A DNA stretch of 64,000 bases from Bryobacterales bacterium (GCA_003166865.1 PMUP01000076.1:1-64000), one strand, 5' to 3'. Numbered from the stretch's first letter, positions 38,242 to 48,885 are shown. Notes: generated from the sequence alone by a model not told the origin. Program-made: numbers and translations.

Positions 38242-39078
38242 CTACTTGGCGAGCGGCTTTTTGCGCCACTGGCCATACAACAACTCTTCCACAAATTCAG
38301 GGCACTTGAAATCCAGGAGCTGCGCGTTCTTTTCCTGGCGCCGGTAGAGAGGCATGCTCATCTTCCAGGGATGCGTGAAGACCTGGGGATCTTCGATGGT
38401 GGCCTCGTACGCGATGACATCCGGGCTGGTGCGCGTGTAGCGCTCCACCACGTGCAGGGCGTCGCTATGATAATTGCCGGCGCGATCGAACCAGCTCGAA
38501 TCGTTCATGCCTTGCACGTCCACGACCAGCGTGTCTCCGTCCCAGTGGCCGACCGATTGTCCCATCCAGGAGTCGACGGGAGCTGGCCCGGGGTCCTTGA
38601 GAAAGATGTTGCGGACCGCTCCCGCATACTCATAGACGATCATAATGGCGCTAGCGCTTTCTAGAATCTGAAACGGATAGGGCATGTAAGTGGCGCGCGG
38701 AACACCCGGCAGATAGCACTTGATTTCGGGGTCCGACGTCAGCCAGTTCGCCTGGTTCTGTTTCTTCTTCGCGAGTGCTTCTGGTTTATAGGGGAGCTCG
38801 CCATCCACTACGCCGAGGCCGGGAGGCACGGAGCCAACCGCGCCAAGCGCGAGCACGGGAACGGCGGGCACTGGACCATAGGGGCCGGGCCGGAGCGCCA
38901 ACGCCGCTCGGGCCACGTGAGCTTCAATATCGTAATTGGCTTCGTTGAGGGCTTGCCAGATTCCGTTGAGATCCGGATGGCCGTCCGCGGTCCGCGGCGG
39001 GCGATAGGTGGGCGTTTGAGCGGCCAGAGACGTCACGATGACCGCCGCAGCCAAGAACGAGAGAGTGCGCTGAAGCAT
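38242..39078 (-). CDS. Paralogous secreted hypothetical protein
   Basis: ADGHPDLNGIWQALNEANYDIEAH...WMGQSVGHWDGDTLVVDVQGMNDSSWFDRAG. Confidence 0.7.
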   Translation of the reverse strand: MLQRTLSFLAAAVIVTSLAAQTPTYRPPRTADGHPDLNGIWQALNEANYDIEAHVARAALALRPGPYGPVPAVPVLALGAVGSVPPGLGVVDGELPYKPEALAKKKQNQANWLTSDPEIKCYLPGVPRATYMPYPFQILESASAIMIVYEYAGAVRNIFLKDPGPAPVDSWMGQSVGHWDGDTLVVDVQGMNDSSWFDRAGNYHSDALHVVERYTRTSPDVIAYEATIEDPQVFTHPWKMSMPLYRRQEKNAQLLDFKCPEFVEELLYGQWRKKPLAK

Positions 39079-39166
39079 ACCTTATATGAGATCACGAAAT
39101 TGGGGACTGGGGGTTAGGGGTGGGGGATTGGCCGCGCGAACGGGAGCAATTGTGCGTCGGCGAGTT

Positions 39167-39308
39167 GTTCAGAAATGGGATTCGCTGCGTTTGGTAATTT
39201 CGGTGCACGGGCCTGAGCCGATTGCATTTGCACGAGCGTTTTCAAGAGGCGGTGGTACTCGTGATTGAGCCGCGATTTTGCGGTGGGAGGACGGCATGGT
39301 CTGCTGAT
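39167..39308. repeat. Dispersed intergenic repeat; second copy split by the 14371-16457 transposon
   Basis: GTTCAGAAATGGGATTCGCTGCGTTT also at 14345-14370; GTAATTTCGGTG also at 16467-16478; GGCATGGTCTGCTGAT also at 16508-16523. Confidence 0.85.
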
Positions 39309-39636
39309 TGGATTTTAGGCGATGGGGATGGCAGCAGAGCTGGCGACCGTACTGCGCTGGTGATATAGAAGGGGATCGGAATATGTGAGATTGGTGAATA
39401 TGTGACAAGGACTTCGACGATCCAAGCATTGGGGAAAGCCTGGAAACTCGCGGGTGCAAGTTCCTTGCCAGCTTCGATGAGGGTCTGCGTTACATCACAT
39501 CGCGAATTTAGGTCTAAGTTGGGTTGGGAAAGAGCCGATTTGCGGCGGGCGTGGTTGCTTTCCATCTGCCAACTCCGATACACTCCACATGTTCGCTCCC
39601 AGCTTTGGGCGACTGTCGTACCGAAAGGACAAACCC

Positions 39637-39957
39637 ATGCCGAAATATCTGATCCAGGGACGCTACACCGCTGAAGGACTTAAAGGGCTGGCCAAAGACA
39701 AGGCCTCCGGACGCAAGGCCGCTGTTCAGGCCGGTTTGAAAAGCGTCAACGGCAAAGTGGAGAGCTTGTACTTCGCCCTGGGCTCCGACGATGTCGTGCT
39801 GATCGTGGAAGCGCCGGACAACGTCGCCGTCGCCGCAGTGTCGTTGAGCGCGGGAGCGACGGGGCTGGTCAACATCAGGACTACGCCGCTGCTGACCGTC
39901 GAAGAAATCGATAAGGCGCTCGCGCTGCCGCTCAAGTTCCGCGGGGCTGGCCAGTAA
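39637..39957 (+). CDS. GYD-domain protein
   Basis: MPKYLIQGRYTAEGLKGLAKDKASGRKAAVQAGLKSVNGKVESLYFALGSDDVVLIVEAPDN. Confidence 0.9.
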   Translation: MPKYLIQGRYTAEGLKGLAKDKASGRKAAVQAGLKSVNGKVESLYFALGSDDVVLIVEAPDNVAVAAVSLSAGATGLVNIRTTPLLTVEEIDKALALPLKFRGAGQ

Positions 39958-40023
39958 TCGGATAGGGCAGCCTCTCCTAAAGTTCGGCCCGATCCCCGCC
40001 GATGCCCGAGTAGAGGGTCAACA

Positions 40024-40986
40024 ATGCGTAACAGTTGCGCGCTGGCATTCGTACTGATGGAGATCGCGGGCTTCAGCGGCATAGCGGCGGCCCAGACGCC
40101 GGATGCGCAGCGCTGCTTCTCGCACGATCCGGACGTCGCGATCGCCGGCTGCACAGTGATGCTGCAGTCGGGCCATGAGACGCAGGAACATCTAACCAGA
40201 GCCTTGAGCAACCGGGGCGGCGCTTACATTCGCAAGCGCCAATACGACCGTGCCATTCAGGACTTGGACCAGGCCATCCGGCGCGACCCGAATTACGCCC
40301 CAGCCTTCCAAAGCCGGGGCACCGCGTACAGTCTCAAGGGCCAATACGACCGGGCTATTGGAGACTTCAACCAGGCCATTCGGCTGGACCCGAAAGTCGC
40401 CACATGCTTCTACGCGCGGGGCGGCGTCTACAATGCCCAGGGCCAATACGACCGCGCGATTCAGGACTTGGACCAGGCCCTCCGGCTCAAGCCGGATCTC
40501 GCTCCGGTATTTTTCGCCGCAACCTTTCACGAGCGGGGCCTTGCCTACGCCGGCAAGGGCCAATACGGCCGCGCCATTCAGGACTACGACAAAGCTATGC
40601 GCCTCTACCCGGATTTAGCCCAAGCATTATTGGACCGGGGCGCCGCTGTCCGCGCTCTCGGGCAGAAGGCTCGGGCTGAAGCGGACGCTGCCAACGCCAG
40701 ACAATTGAATCCGAACCCGCCACGATCAGCGGATGCGGTAGCGAGCGACGCCGCGAAGCCGCCAGCGCTTCCTCCGCCACCGGAGATGAGCGCTAACGAT
40801 CTGCAGAAAGTCACGGCGGGGATGAGCCGCGAACAGCTATTGAAACTCGGCCCACCGGCCGGACGCGTCACGATGGATGATGACGAAGGCCATTTGATCG
40901 AGATTTACCAGTATTCCGCGAATGGCGAGGGCCTCGCCTCGGTTCGTCTGACGGACGGAACCGTATCTCGCGTGCAGATGCACTGA
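40024..40986 (+). CDS. TPR-repeat secreted protein
   Basis: Signal peptide; repeated GQYDRAIQDLDQAIRLDPxxA motifs. Confidence 0.9.
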   Translation: MRNSCALAFVLMEIAGFSGIAAAQTPDAQRCFSHDPDVAIAGCTVMLQSGHETQEHLTRALSNRGGAYIRKRQYDRAIQDLDQAIRRDPNYAPAFQSRGTAYSLKGQYDRAIGDFNQAIRLDPKVATCFYARGGVYNAQGQYDRAIQDLDQALRLKPDLAPVFFAATFHERGLAYAGKGQYGRAIQDYDKAMRLYPDLAQALLDRGAAVRALGQKARAEADAANARQLNPNPPRSADAVASDAAKPPALPPPPEMSANDLQKVTAGMSREQLLKLGPPAGRVTMDDDEGHLIEIYQYSANGEGLASVRLTDGTVSRVQMH

Positions 40987-41238
40987 CGCGCTTTGGTGCT
41001 GTGGCCGGCCGCTAAAGGGGTCCGGCGCGGTCTCGCAAGTCTTGAGCGAACATCATAACCTTCTTTCCGTCCCACGTCACGTCAGCGAGCCGGTCACCGT
41101 TGAAACCAGCGCCGTCAATCGTGATGATGGCTCCAGCGGGGACCGGATGGGCGACCTGGCGTCCTTCTTCATGAAATAGAGCTAGCGTGGAGCTCGCGAT
41201 TCGGTAGCGTTCGATTGGCATCGACCGTGACCTTGCGT

Positions 41239-42147
41239 CTATAACGAACGGCGGGAACGGCGTCTTCGGTACGCCGCAAAGGCGAGCGCGGCCAAACCGA
41301 CGCCGCAAGGCACAAAGCTAGAGGGCTCCGGAATGACGCTAGTGGTGGTGTACGCCTGCACATCGTCGATTCCGAGCGTGTCATTTGAAAACCCATTCGC
41401 CCAGACTGGAAGCCAAGTGTAGCCGGGTCCGGCGAGATATTGATTTTCGAGCGGGTCGCCGTCCGAGTCATTCGCAAGGATTTGAGAGGCGAGCGTGGTT
41501 CCACCGACAGTGGCTATGGCCAGGGTCGTGTTGGAAATATCGGTTGGGATGCCATCCGACTGGCTATAGGTAAACTCAAAGTCGTACCAGCCAGACGTGG
41601 TAGCCGTGTAAAGCGGCGATGTTTCGCCATCCAAGCTGATCCCTACGCTGCTCCCGTTATACGCCAGCCGGAAATTGTGCTCCCCGCCATAACCAGTTCC
41701 CCCATTGAGGAGGACATCGTTGGGGGAGGTGGAAGAGGGCGCATCGTCGATCCAGAATCCATCCTGGACGCCCGCCGGCATGGTCAACAATGTATTGACG
41801 TAAACATCGATCGACTGAGTGAAAGGGCTTCCCGGATAAGGGGCTGCGCTCGAATTGCCGAACAGGCTGTATCCGCCGGTGCCGTACCCGGGGGAACCCG
41901 GAGTAGCCGGTTGATAAGAGTTATCCGAATTGGTGACTTCCGCGTAATAGCTGCCATCCGCGGCTGTTAGCCCGAGCGAGCCTCCACCGCTTGCTACCCG
42001 CGTGATGGTCCCGGTAGTTGTCCCGCTTGTGTCGGGGTACCAGCCGCTGGTGTCCGTTTCAAATCCCTGGAAGTAAAGCGATGATCCGAAGCTCATTGGC
42101 GCAATGGCAAAAGCCAGCGCGATGGAAAACAAGGTCGATTTTGTCAT
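41239..42147 (-). CDS. PEP-CTERM sorting-domain protein
   Basis: Signal peptide; C-terminal VIPEPSSFVPCGVGLAALAFAAYRRRRSRRSL. Confidence 0.85.
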   Translation of the reverse strand: MTKSTLFSIALAFAIAPMSFGSSLYFQGFETDTSGWYPDTSGTTTGTITRVASGGGSLGLTAADGSYYAEVTNSDNSYQPATPGSPGYGTGGYSLFGNSSAAPYPGSPFTQSIDVYVNTLLTMPAGVQDGFWIDDAPSSTSPNDVLLNGGTGYGGEHNFRLAYNGSSVGISLDGETSPLYTATTSGWYDFEFTYSQSDGIPTDISNTTLAIATVGGTTLASQILANDSDGDPLENQYLAGPGYTWLPVWANGFSNDTLGIDDVQAYTTTSVIPEPSSFVPCGVGLAALAFAAYRRRRSRRSL

Positions 42148-42304
42148 TATTTTTGGGCTCACTAAGTCGTATTGATTGTACGGCGCGCCGCCTCCCTTTA
42201 GTGGTCAAGTTTGACCACTACGCCTTCGTTTTAGTCCTGATGGTCCTGGGGGTTTGCATTTTGATCGCGGGAGCGTAGTAAGATTTTGGACGCAGGAGAC
42301 GAGC

Positions 42305-43798
42305 ATGACGCGAACCATTTCAATTGTTCTGGCGATGGCGATGGCGACGGCGGCGGTGGTTGCATTCGGCCAGTCCGCCGGTGTGAAAGCGATCGCGAGC
42401 GCGGCCGCTGCGCTGGGCGGGAAGGAAAGGATTGTAGCCATTAAGACGCTGGTGATGGAAGGCTCCGGCGTGGCTCCGAACATCGGGCAGAACCCGCATC
42501 CGGAAGGTCCGCTGCCGACTTGGTGGGTGCCCGAGTTCAAACGAAAGATCGATTTAGCGAAAGCCCAAGCGCGCACCGAGCAGCACCGCATCGGGATGTT
42601 TCCCTTTGCGCTCCCAACCGACAACCGGCTGAGCCAGGGTCTGGATGGCGAGGTAGCGTTCAACATCAACGCCGAAGGCCGCGCGCAGCGTGCTTCAGAC
42701 GCGGCTGTAGTGGATCGCCGCATTGAGATGCTGGGGACGCCGGTGACGATTGTGCGAGCCGCTCTCGATCCGGGCGCGAAGGTCGGCGCTCCTCGCCAGA
42801 ACAAATTAAAAAAGCCGGGCGCACGCGAGATGGTCGACATCGTTACCGCAAAGGGCGACAAGTTGACGCTCGCGCTGGATGCGACCACGCATCTGCCCGC
42901 GTCGGTGAGTTGGATGACGGTGAGCGAAAACCTGGGTGACGTCGTCAACACCACCTCGTTTGAAGACTACGAAACGGTGAGCGGCATCCAGCTCCCCAGG
43001 CGCTATGTCACGAAGATCGATTTCCGGGATTGGACGAGCGGGGATTTCCACGTCTCGAAAAACACCGTGGATGGCGACGTGGGTGAGCTCGCCGCGCCTG
43101 CCGCAGTGAAGAGCGCCGCCGCGCCGGCTCCTCCGGTTATTTCCGTGGACGCCCAGCCAGTCGCTAAGGGCATCTGGTGGCTGGCGGGCACCGGCGGCAA
43201 TGCTTTCAGCATCCTGTTTGAGTTTGACGATCATCTGACGTTGTTTGAGGCGCCGACCAGCGAGGCTCGCACGAGGGCCGTGATCGACAAAGCGCGCGCC
43301 TTGGCGCCGAATAAACCGCTGACGGAAGTGATTGTGACGCATCATCACTTCGATCACACCGGAGGCTTGCGCACCGCGGTGGCCGAGGGCCTCACGGTGA
43401 TCTCGCACCAGGGCAATGAGAGCATCTTCAAGGAAATGACTTCACGCCAAGCGACCCTCAAGCCGGATCTGCTGACGAAGTCCGGTAAGACGCTGAAGTT
43501 TCGCGGCATGGACGACACGCTGGTGCTCAAGGACGGCTCGATGGAAGTCGATCTTTTTCGATTGCACGACAACACGCACTCGCCGTACCTGATTGCCGCA
43601 TTTGTCCCGCGCGATAATCTGCTGGTCGAGGGCGATTTGATCGATATGACCTGGTTCAAGCATCCCTGGGCGGAAAACTATCGCCAGAATTTGGCGATGC
43701 GAAAGATTCACTTCGCCAAAGACATCCCGGTACACGGCCGCATCGCGACGTTCGATGAGGAGATGGCCGCGCTCGCGGAGATGGAGAAGCGAAATTAG
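42305..43798 (+). CDS. Secreted MBL-fold hydrolase
   Basis: Signal peptide; VTHHHFDHTGGLR. Confidence 0.88.
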   Translation: MTRTISIVLAMAMATAAVVAFGQSAGVKAIASAAAALGGKERIVAIKTLVMEGSGVAPNIGQNPHPEGPLPTWWVPEFKRKIDLAKAQARTEQHRIGMFPFALPTDNRLSQGLDGEVAFNINAEGRAQRASDAAVVDRRIEMLGTPVTIVRAALDPGAKVGAPRQNKLKKPGAREMVDIVTAKGDKLTLALDATTHLPASVSWMTVSENLGDVVNTTSFEDYETVSGIQLPRRYVTKIDFRDWTSGDFHVSKNTVDGDVGELAAPAAVKSAAAPAPPVISVDAQPVAKGIWWLAGTGGNAFSILFEFDDHLTLFEAPTSEARTRAVIDKARALAPNKPLTEVIVTHHHFDHTGGLRTAVAEGLTVISHQGNESIFKEMTSRQATLKPDLLTKSGKTLKFRGMDDTLVLKDGSMEVDLFRLHDNTHSPYLIAAFVPRDNLLVEGDLIDMTWFKHPWAENYRQNLAMRKIHFAKDIPVHGRIATFDEEMAALAEMEKRN

Positions 43799-43801
43799 CG
43801 G

Positions 43802-45532
43802 CTACTTTTGAATGGCGATCGGCGAAGCGGCATCCTGGTAAACCACGCGCCCGCCGAAGAGGGTGAGTTCGCACTTCAGGTTCTTGATGTCCGCCGCGGG
43901 CATGCTGTAGAGGTCATGATCCCAGACTGCGATGTCGGCATCCTTGCCTGGCTCGATGGTTCCGATTCTGTCTTCGAGAAACAATTGCCGGGCGGCCCAT
44001 GCGGTGTAGGAGCGTAGCGCGGTGTGGACGTCGATTGCTTCGGCCGTTCCAAACGGATGCGCGCCGTACACGCCCTTCAGCGTTTCGCGTTCGAGGGAGG
44101 CCCAAATTCCGTAGCGCGCGGCATAAGGAGTGACGTCATAGTCTGACCCTCCGGCCCACTGGACGCCTTTCGCGAGCCAGGTTTTGAACGGCTCTAACCG
44201 CTGGGAGCGTTGGGGACCGAAATTGCCCGCATAGGTGTCGCCGATCCACCACATGAACGGGGCCTGCGCCTCGGGGTAACCGGCGTCGTATTGTTTTTGC
44301 AAAGACGCCATCACAGCGATGGCGTGATCGGTCGGGATGTTGCAGTGAATGATGCTGTGACGCAGCCCGCGCGTGGGCTTCTCTTTTAGAACTTCGGCGT
44401 AGGTATCCACCACCCAGTCAATCGCGCGGTCTCCGATGGCGTGGGTGCCGACGTGAACGCCGGCCTGGTGGAACAAGCGGACCATCTGGCGATATATTTC
44501 GGGATCGGTGGCCGGGTAGCCCACGTTGGTGCCGTCGACATCCGTGCGGTTTTTATTCCAAGGCTGGTGCATCCAAGCGGTGCGCGCGCCGCCGCTGCCG
44601 TCCATGAAGATTTTGGCGCCGCCGGAAAGCAACAGGCCATCGCCCAGCGAAGCAGGAGGTTTGGGAAGCGCGGAAATACGCGCCAGAGCCTGCCGCGCGG
44701 ATTCCAGTGTGTGGCCGGAGTCCCAGAGCACGAAGACGCGCTCATCCAGTTTGTTCTGACGTAGGAGCTCGCGGTAGGCGTCCCACATGGGTGGCGTGAG
44801 ATCCGGGTCCTTCACGGCAGTCATGCCTTCGCGATGCAAGCCCTCGATCGAATGCAAGATTCCACGTTGCCATTGCTGCGGCGTAGGGGGAGGAGTGAGA
44901 CTCACCATCAAGTCCTTCGCCGATTCCTTCAACACGCCCGTAGGGTTGCCCTGGGCGTCGCGGTCGATGGTGCCCGCGGGCGGGTCGGGCGTGGAGGCAG
45001 TGATGTGCGCGAGCTTCAGCGCGTAACTGTTGGCGACTCCGTAATGGCCGGTGGTGTGCATCAGCCACACAGGATTGTTGGGTGTGACTTTGTCCAGGTC
45101 GGACGCTAACAGGTAACGACGCTCAGCCAGCTTGCCTTCGTCCCATCCCGCGCCGACCAGCCATTCGCCGGGCTTTAACGTAGCCGCCTTCTCGCGGATT
45201 TTTTCCACCGCCTCGCTCACTCGTTGGACGTCGTTCAGCACGACGCTGAATAGCTCGTCGACACCGCTGGCGGCGTAGTGGCCGTGGGTGTCGATCAATC
45301 CGGGAGTAGCGGTGAGGCCGTGAAGATCGACGATTCGTGTGGCGGGAGTGGCGCGGCGCTGGATCTCGGCAGTGGATCCCACCGCGACAATTTTGCCTTT
45401 GGCGATGGCGACAGCTTCAACGATGGAGTCCTTCGCGTCGACGGTCAGGATTTTGCCGTGGATCAGGATCAGGTCTGGAGTCTGTGCCGCGGCAATCCAA
45501 GCTACGGCCAAAAGCAGAAGGATGGGTCTCAT
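43802..45532 (-). CDS. Secreted amidohydrolase, YtcJ-like
   Basis: LTATPGLIDTHGHY, GAKIFMDGSGGARTAWM, THAIGDRAIDWVVD, GTIEPGKDADIAVWD. Confidence 0.9.
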   Translation of the reverse strand: MRPILLLLAVAWIAAAQTPDLILIHGKILTVDAKDSIVEAVAIAKGKIVAVGSTAEIQRRATPATRIVDLHGLTATPGLIDTHGHYAASGVDELFSVVLNDVQRVSEAVEKIREKAATLKPGEWLVGAGWDEGKLAERRYLLASDLDKVTPNNPVWLMHTTGHYGVANSYALKLAHITASTPDPPAGTIDRDAQGNPTGVLKESAKDLMVSLTPPPTPQQWQRGILHSIEGLHREGMTAVKDPDLTPPMWDAYRELLRQNKLDERVFVLWDSGHTLESARQALARISALPKPPASLGDGLLLSGGAKIFMDGSGGARTAWMHQPWNKNRTDVDGTNVGYPATDPEIYRQMVRLFHQAGVHVGTHAIGDRAIDWVVDTYAEVLKEKPTRGLRHSIIHCNIPTDHAIAVMASLQKQYDAGYPEAQAPFMWWIGDTYAGNFGPQRSQRLEPFKTWLAKGVQWAGGSDYDVTPYAARYGIWASLERETLKGVYGAHPFGTAEAIDVHTALRSYTAWAARQLFLEDRIGTIEPGKDADIAVWDHDLYSMPAADIKNLKCELTLFGGRVVYQDAASPIAIQK

Positions 45533-45541
45533 GACAGACCA

Positions 45542-46705
45542 TCATAGAGCACGCGCAAAGGAGTCCCGGGCCGAAGCGTAGGCCCAATCGAGCCAGGGAA
45601 GAAGAGTCTGGATGTCGGAGGTCTCAACCGTGGCGCCACCCCAAACCCGCAGTCCGACGGGCGCATCGCGATACGCGCCGATGTCGTAAGCGGCGCGTTC
45701 CTTCTCCAGGGTGGACACGATGGACTTGGCGTGCGCGCTTTGATCGTCGGCGGAGAGCGAGGTGAAGGCCGGGTCCTTGATCTTGAGGCAAATGGAAGTG
45801 CTCGACCGGGTGGATTTTTCTTCGGCCAGGAATGCGGCCCAGGACGACTGCGCGACCCAGTCCTCGATGCACTTCAGATTGGCGATGGAACGCGCGATGA
45901 GCGCCGGCAGACCGCCGATGGATTCCGCCCACTGCAAGCCGTCCAGAGCATCCTCGACGCACAGCATGGAGGGCGTGTTGATGGTCTCGCCTTCGAAGAT
46001 CCCTTCGATCAATTTGCTGCCTTTGGTCATCTGAAAAATCTTAGGCAAGGGGCGATCCGGGATGAAGGTTTCCAGGCGCTGGACCGCTCTGGGACTGAGC
46101 GCGAGCATTCCATGCGCGCCCTCGCCGCCGAGCACTTTTTGCCAGGACCAGGTGACCACGTCCAGCTTGTCCCACGGGATGTCCATCGCGAAGACCGCCG
46201 AAGTGGCGTCGCAGACGGAGAGTCCTTGGCGATCGGCGGCGATCCAGTCACCGTTGGGAATCCGCACGCCAGAAGTGGTTCCGTTCCAGGCGAAGACGAC
46301 GTCGCGGGTCCAGTCCACTTGATGGAGATCGGGGAGCTGGCCGTAATCGGCGTTGAAGACGCGAAGATCTTTCAGCCGGAGCTGGTTTTTGCAATCGGTG
46401 GCCCAGCCGCTGCTAAAGGCCTCCCAAGCCAGGATGTCCACGCCGCGTTCGCCGAGCAGCGACCATAGCGCCATTTCAACCGCGCCAGTATCGGAAGCGG
46501 GAACAATACCGAGCACGTACGCGCCGGGAATGCCGAGCACTTTCTTACTGCGCTCGATAACATCCGCGAGTTTATGCTTGCCGATTTTGGCGCGGTGCGA
46601 TCGTCCGAGCGCCGCATCCTTGAGCGCGTCCAAGTTCCAGCCTGGGCGTTTGGCACAAGGTCCGGAGGAAAAGCAGGGATTCTTAGGAGTTTGAGAAGGC
46701 TTCAT
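45542..46705 (-). CDS. serC: Phosphoserine aminotransferase
   Basis: [66 protein letters not shown]. Confidence 0.88.
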   Translation of the reverse strand: MKPSQTPKNPCFSSGPCAKRPGWNLDALKDAALGRSHRAKIGKHKLADVIERSKKVLGIPGAYVLGIVPASDTGAVEMALWSLLGERGVDILAWEAFSSGWATDCKNQLRLKDLRVFNADYGQLPDLHQVDWTRDVVFAWNGTTSGVRIPNGDWIAADRQGLSVCDATSAVFAMDIPWDKLDVVTWSWQKVLGGEGAHGMLALSPRAVQRLETFIPDRPLPKIFQMTKGSKLIEGIFEGETINTPSMLCVEDALDGLQWAESIGGLPALIARSIANLKCIEDWVAQSSWAAFLAEEKSTRSSTSICLKIKDPAFTSLSADDQSAHAKSIVSTLEKERAAYDIGAYRDAPVGLRVWGGATVETSDIQTLLPWLDWAYASARDSFARAL

Positions 46706-46840
46706 TTCGAGTTCAAGAACAGCGAGTTCAAGAACCAGCTTAGCGAAGGTTCCGACTGGAACGATCAATCTCCAGACGCGAGGGCCTCGAACGTAGCGCG
46801 TCCGAGGCCATAGCAAGCGATCGTAGTAGTGGCTCGTTCT

Positions 46841-47254
46841 TCAGTCCGAATTCGCTTTCGCCGCGGCCGCCGCCTGGGGTGGTAGGAATTCAATACCGGT
46901 TCTGTCACCAGAATAGAACCAGGTGCGCAGCGCGGGGAGCTGCCCAGCGGGAGTTTCATAAAATGTAACGCGCGTGCCACCGCTCGGCTCGAGTCGATAG
47001 GCGGAAATAGCCAACTCAGTGCCAATCAGGTGGGTTTCGTCACGATTGAAGATCTCGACGATTTGCCGATTTGACGGCGAGCCGAGAAGCTTCAGCACGT
47101 ATTCGCCCGGCGGCAATACGACGCCTTCCACCGCAACCTGTTCGTTGATTGTAATGATCGTTTTCTTGTCCCAATCGTCGGCTTTCAGTGACGGGACTAA
47201 TGCACCCACCAAACTGGCTCCCAGCAGCGCGGATGCTTGCAAATACCGAAACAT
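46841..47254 (-). CDS. Secreted hypothetical protein
   Basis: Signal peptide; TIITINEQVAVEGVVLPPGEYVLKLLGSPSNRQIVEIFNRDETHLIGT. Confidence 0.7.
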   Translation of the reverse strand: MFRYLQASALLGASLVGALVPSLKADDWDKKTIITINEQVAVEGVVLPPGEYVLKLLGSPSNRQIVEIFNRDETHLIGTELAISAYRLEPSGGTRVTFYETPAGQLPALRTWFYSGDRTGIEFLPPQAAAAAKANSD

Positions 47255-47393
47255 AATCTTCTTCCTTTCCGTAGTCCAATTCAAAATTCAAACCCACTTA
47301 AGTGACGATTGGAGCGTGGCGGAAGCACGTAAAACTTTTGTAAAGGTCTCAGGGAGCGGCCGGAAGAGGTTGTGGGCGCGTATATTGGTTCTC

Positions 47394-48233
47394 ATGCGAG
47401 TTCTCCTGATTGCGTTATGTGTTGCGTTATTCGTTGCGTTATCGGCAACGCTGGTTTACGCCGGCCAGGATGATCCGGCAATGCTTCAGGCCGATCGCGC
47501 TTTTGTCGAGGCCGCGGCAAAGGCGGACAAGCCCGCGCTTGGGAAACTTCTCGACGCGGATTTCACATGGACGGATTTTGAGGGGAGGACCCTGACGAAG
47601 GCTGAGGTTTTGCGAGATCCGCCGAAGCCCTCAATCACGAACCAGAACGATGCTCAGTTGAAGCATTACGCCTACGGCGAAATTGGAGATGTTCAGGCGA
47701 ACCTCGGGAGAACGCACGTGCTGGGCGTGTGGGTGAAGCGTCGCGGAGGCTGGAAGGCCATCGTCTATCAAGAAGTACTGTCGCTGGATGCGCCGCCTTC
47801 CTTTGCGCCCGGGGCGGGGAAGGATTGTGAAAACCCCTGCAAGACGGTCGCGTACAAACCGAAGAATGAAACTGAGCAGCAGGTGGTCAGTGCGTACTCG
47901 AAGCTGGAGACGGCGGCGATGGCCCACAATTCGGCAGTCTTCGCGACAGTGGTGGCCGATGAGTTCGTGGCGGCCAGCTCCAATAGCAACAAAATCTACG
48001 ACAAGCGCGGGCGGATGGAAGACTTCGACCATTCGAAAAATGGCGGGCTTGCTCCCTCGCCGCTGGTGTCAGCGCGAATGTTCGATTTCGGCGAGGCGGT
48101 TTTGATGACGTCGGAACACCGGCCCGATCGCGGAAAGCCGCTGCACGTTACGCGGGTGTGGGTTCGGCGAGACGGAAGCTGGGTGGAAACGTTGAGCTAT
48201 CAAACTTCGGCGAAAGCTAGAGCAGATCCTTAG
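47394..48233 (+). CDS. Secreted protein with two NTF2/SnoaL-like domains
   Basis: Signal peptide; LQADRAFVEAAAKADKPALGKLLDADFTWTDFEGRTLTKAEVL and a second similar half. Confidence 0.75.
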   Translation: MRVLLIALCVALFVALSATLVYAGQDDPAMLQADRAFVEAAAKADKPALGKLLDADFTWTDFEGRTLTKAEVLRDPPKPSITNQNDAQLKHYAYGEIGDVQANLGRTHVLGVWVKRRGGWKAIVYQEVLSLDAPPSFAPGAGKDCENPCKTVAYKPKNETEQQVVSAYSKLETAAMAHNSAVFATVVADEFVAASSNSNKIYDKRGRMEDFDHSKNGGLAPSPLVSARMFDFGEAVLMTSEHRPDRGKPLHVTRVWVRRDGSWVETLSYQTSAKARADP

Positions 48234-48573
48234 CCGCCACCCGCCGCTCTTCGACCTCGCGATACCTCTTGAGTATGACCACCGAGTTCGCGCCCACAAC
48301 CAGCGTGCCGACCGCGCCAGGCAGCAGGAGGCCGTACCAAACGCCCCACGGCTGCCCATTGATCAGCGCCACCAACCCTACGATGAGAAGAGCGACCGCC
48401 ACCGCCCACAATGTGAACCAGGCTCGGAGTATGAATTCCCTGGCACGGCCGCGAGGCACGAGCCAGCCCACCAGCCCTCCCATCAATCCAGCGGCTACGC
48501 CGTATGCCGTGCCCGGAATCCAAGCGTATTGATTCGGGTCAAACCATGCTGTGACAAACAATGGCTGTATCAT
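48217..48573 (-). CDS. Hypothetical membrane protein
   Basis: 118-aa hydrophobic ORF immediately downstream of the DUF2089 gene. Confidence 0.6.
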   Translation of the reverse strand: MIQPLFVTAWFDPNQYAWIPGTAYGVAAGLMGGLVGWLVPRGRAREFILRAWFTLWAVAVALLIVGLVALINGQPWGVWYGLLLPGAVGTLVVGANSVVILKRYREVEERRVAAKDLL

Positions 48574-48879
48574 TTATTTCGTCCTTTCGTCCGCCACTGA
48601 GCGATGAGCTTTCCACAGTTCTCGCGCGAGGGCAGCCGACATTTTTCCATCCGCCACCAGCACGTGCAGTTTGCGCTGGAACGAATCAACGACTTTCGGG
48701 TCCTCAGCCGCCTGCACCTTCGCGATCAACCGGTCAAGCCGGGAGCGCAGGGTCGGATAGGACACTTCATACTCATCACACAGAGCTTTCAGCGACCCCG
48801 AGCTGAGGACAAATCGCTTCAGAAACTGCAGGTCTTCCTCGTCCAGCACTTCCAGCCAGGGTGGCTGCGGCTCCTTCAT
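48574..48879 (-). CDS. DUF2089-like HTH protein
   Basis: LDEEDLQFLKRFVLSSGSLKALCDEYEVSYPTLRSRLDRLIAKV. Confidence 0.85.
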   Translation of the reverse strand: MKEPQPPWLEVLDEEDLQFLKRFVLSSGSLKALCDEYEVSYPTLRSRLDRLIAKVQAAEDPKVVDSFQRKLHVLVADGKMSAALARELWKAHRSVADERTK

Positions 48880-48885
48880 AAACTT

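Noticed and set aside
47019-47393. N-terminal extension of the 404-aa ORF at 47019-48233
   Set aside because: Antisense to a secreted protein at 46841-47254; the signal peptide MRVLLIALCVALFVALSATLVYA defines the start at 47394.
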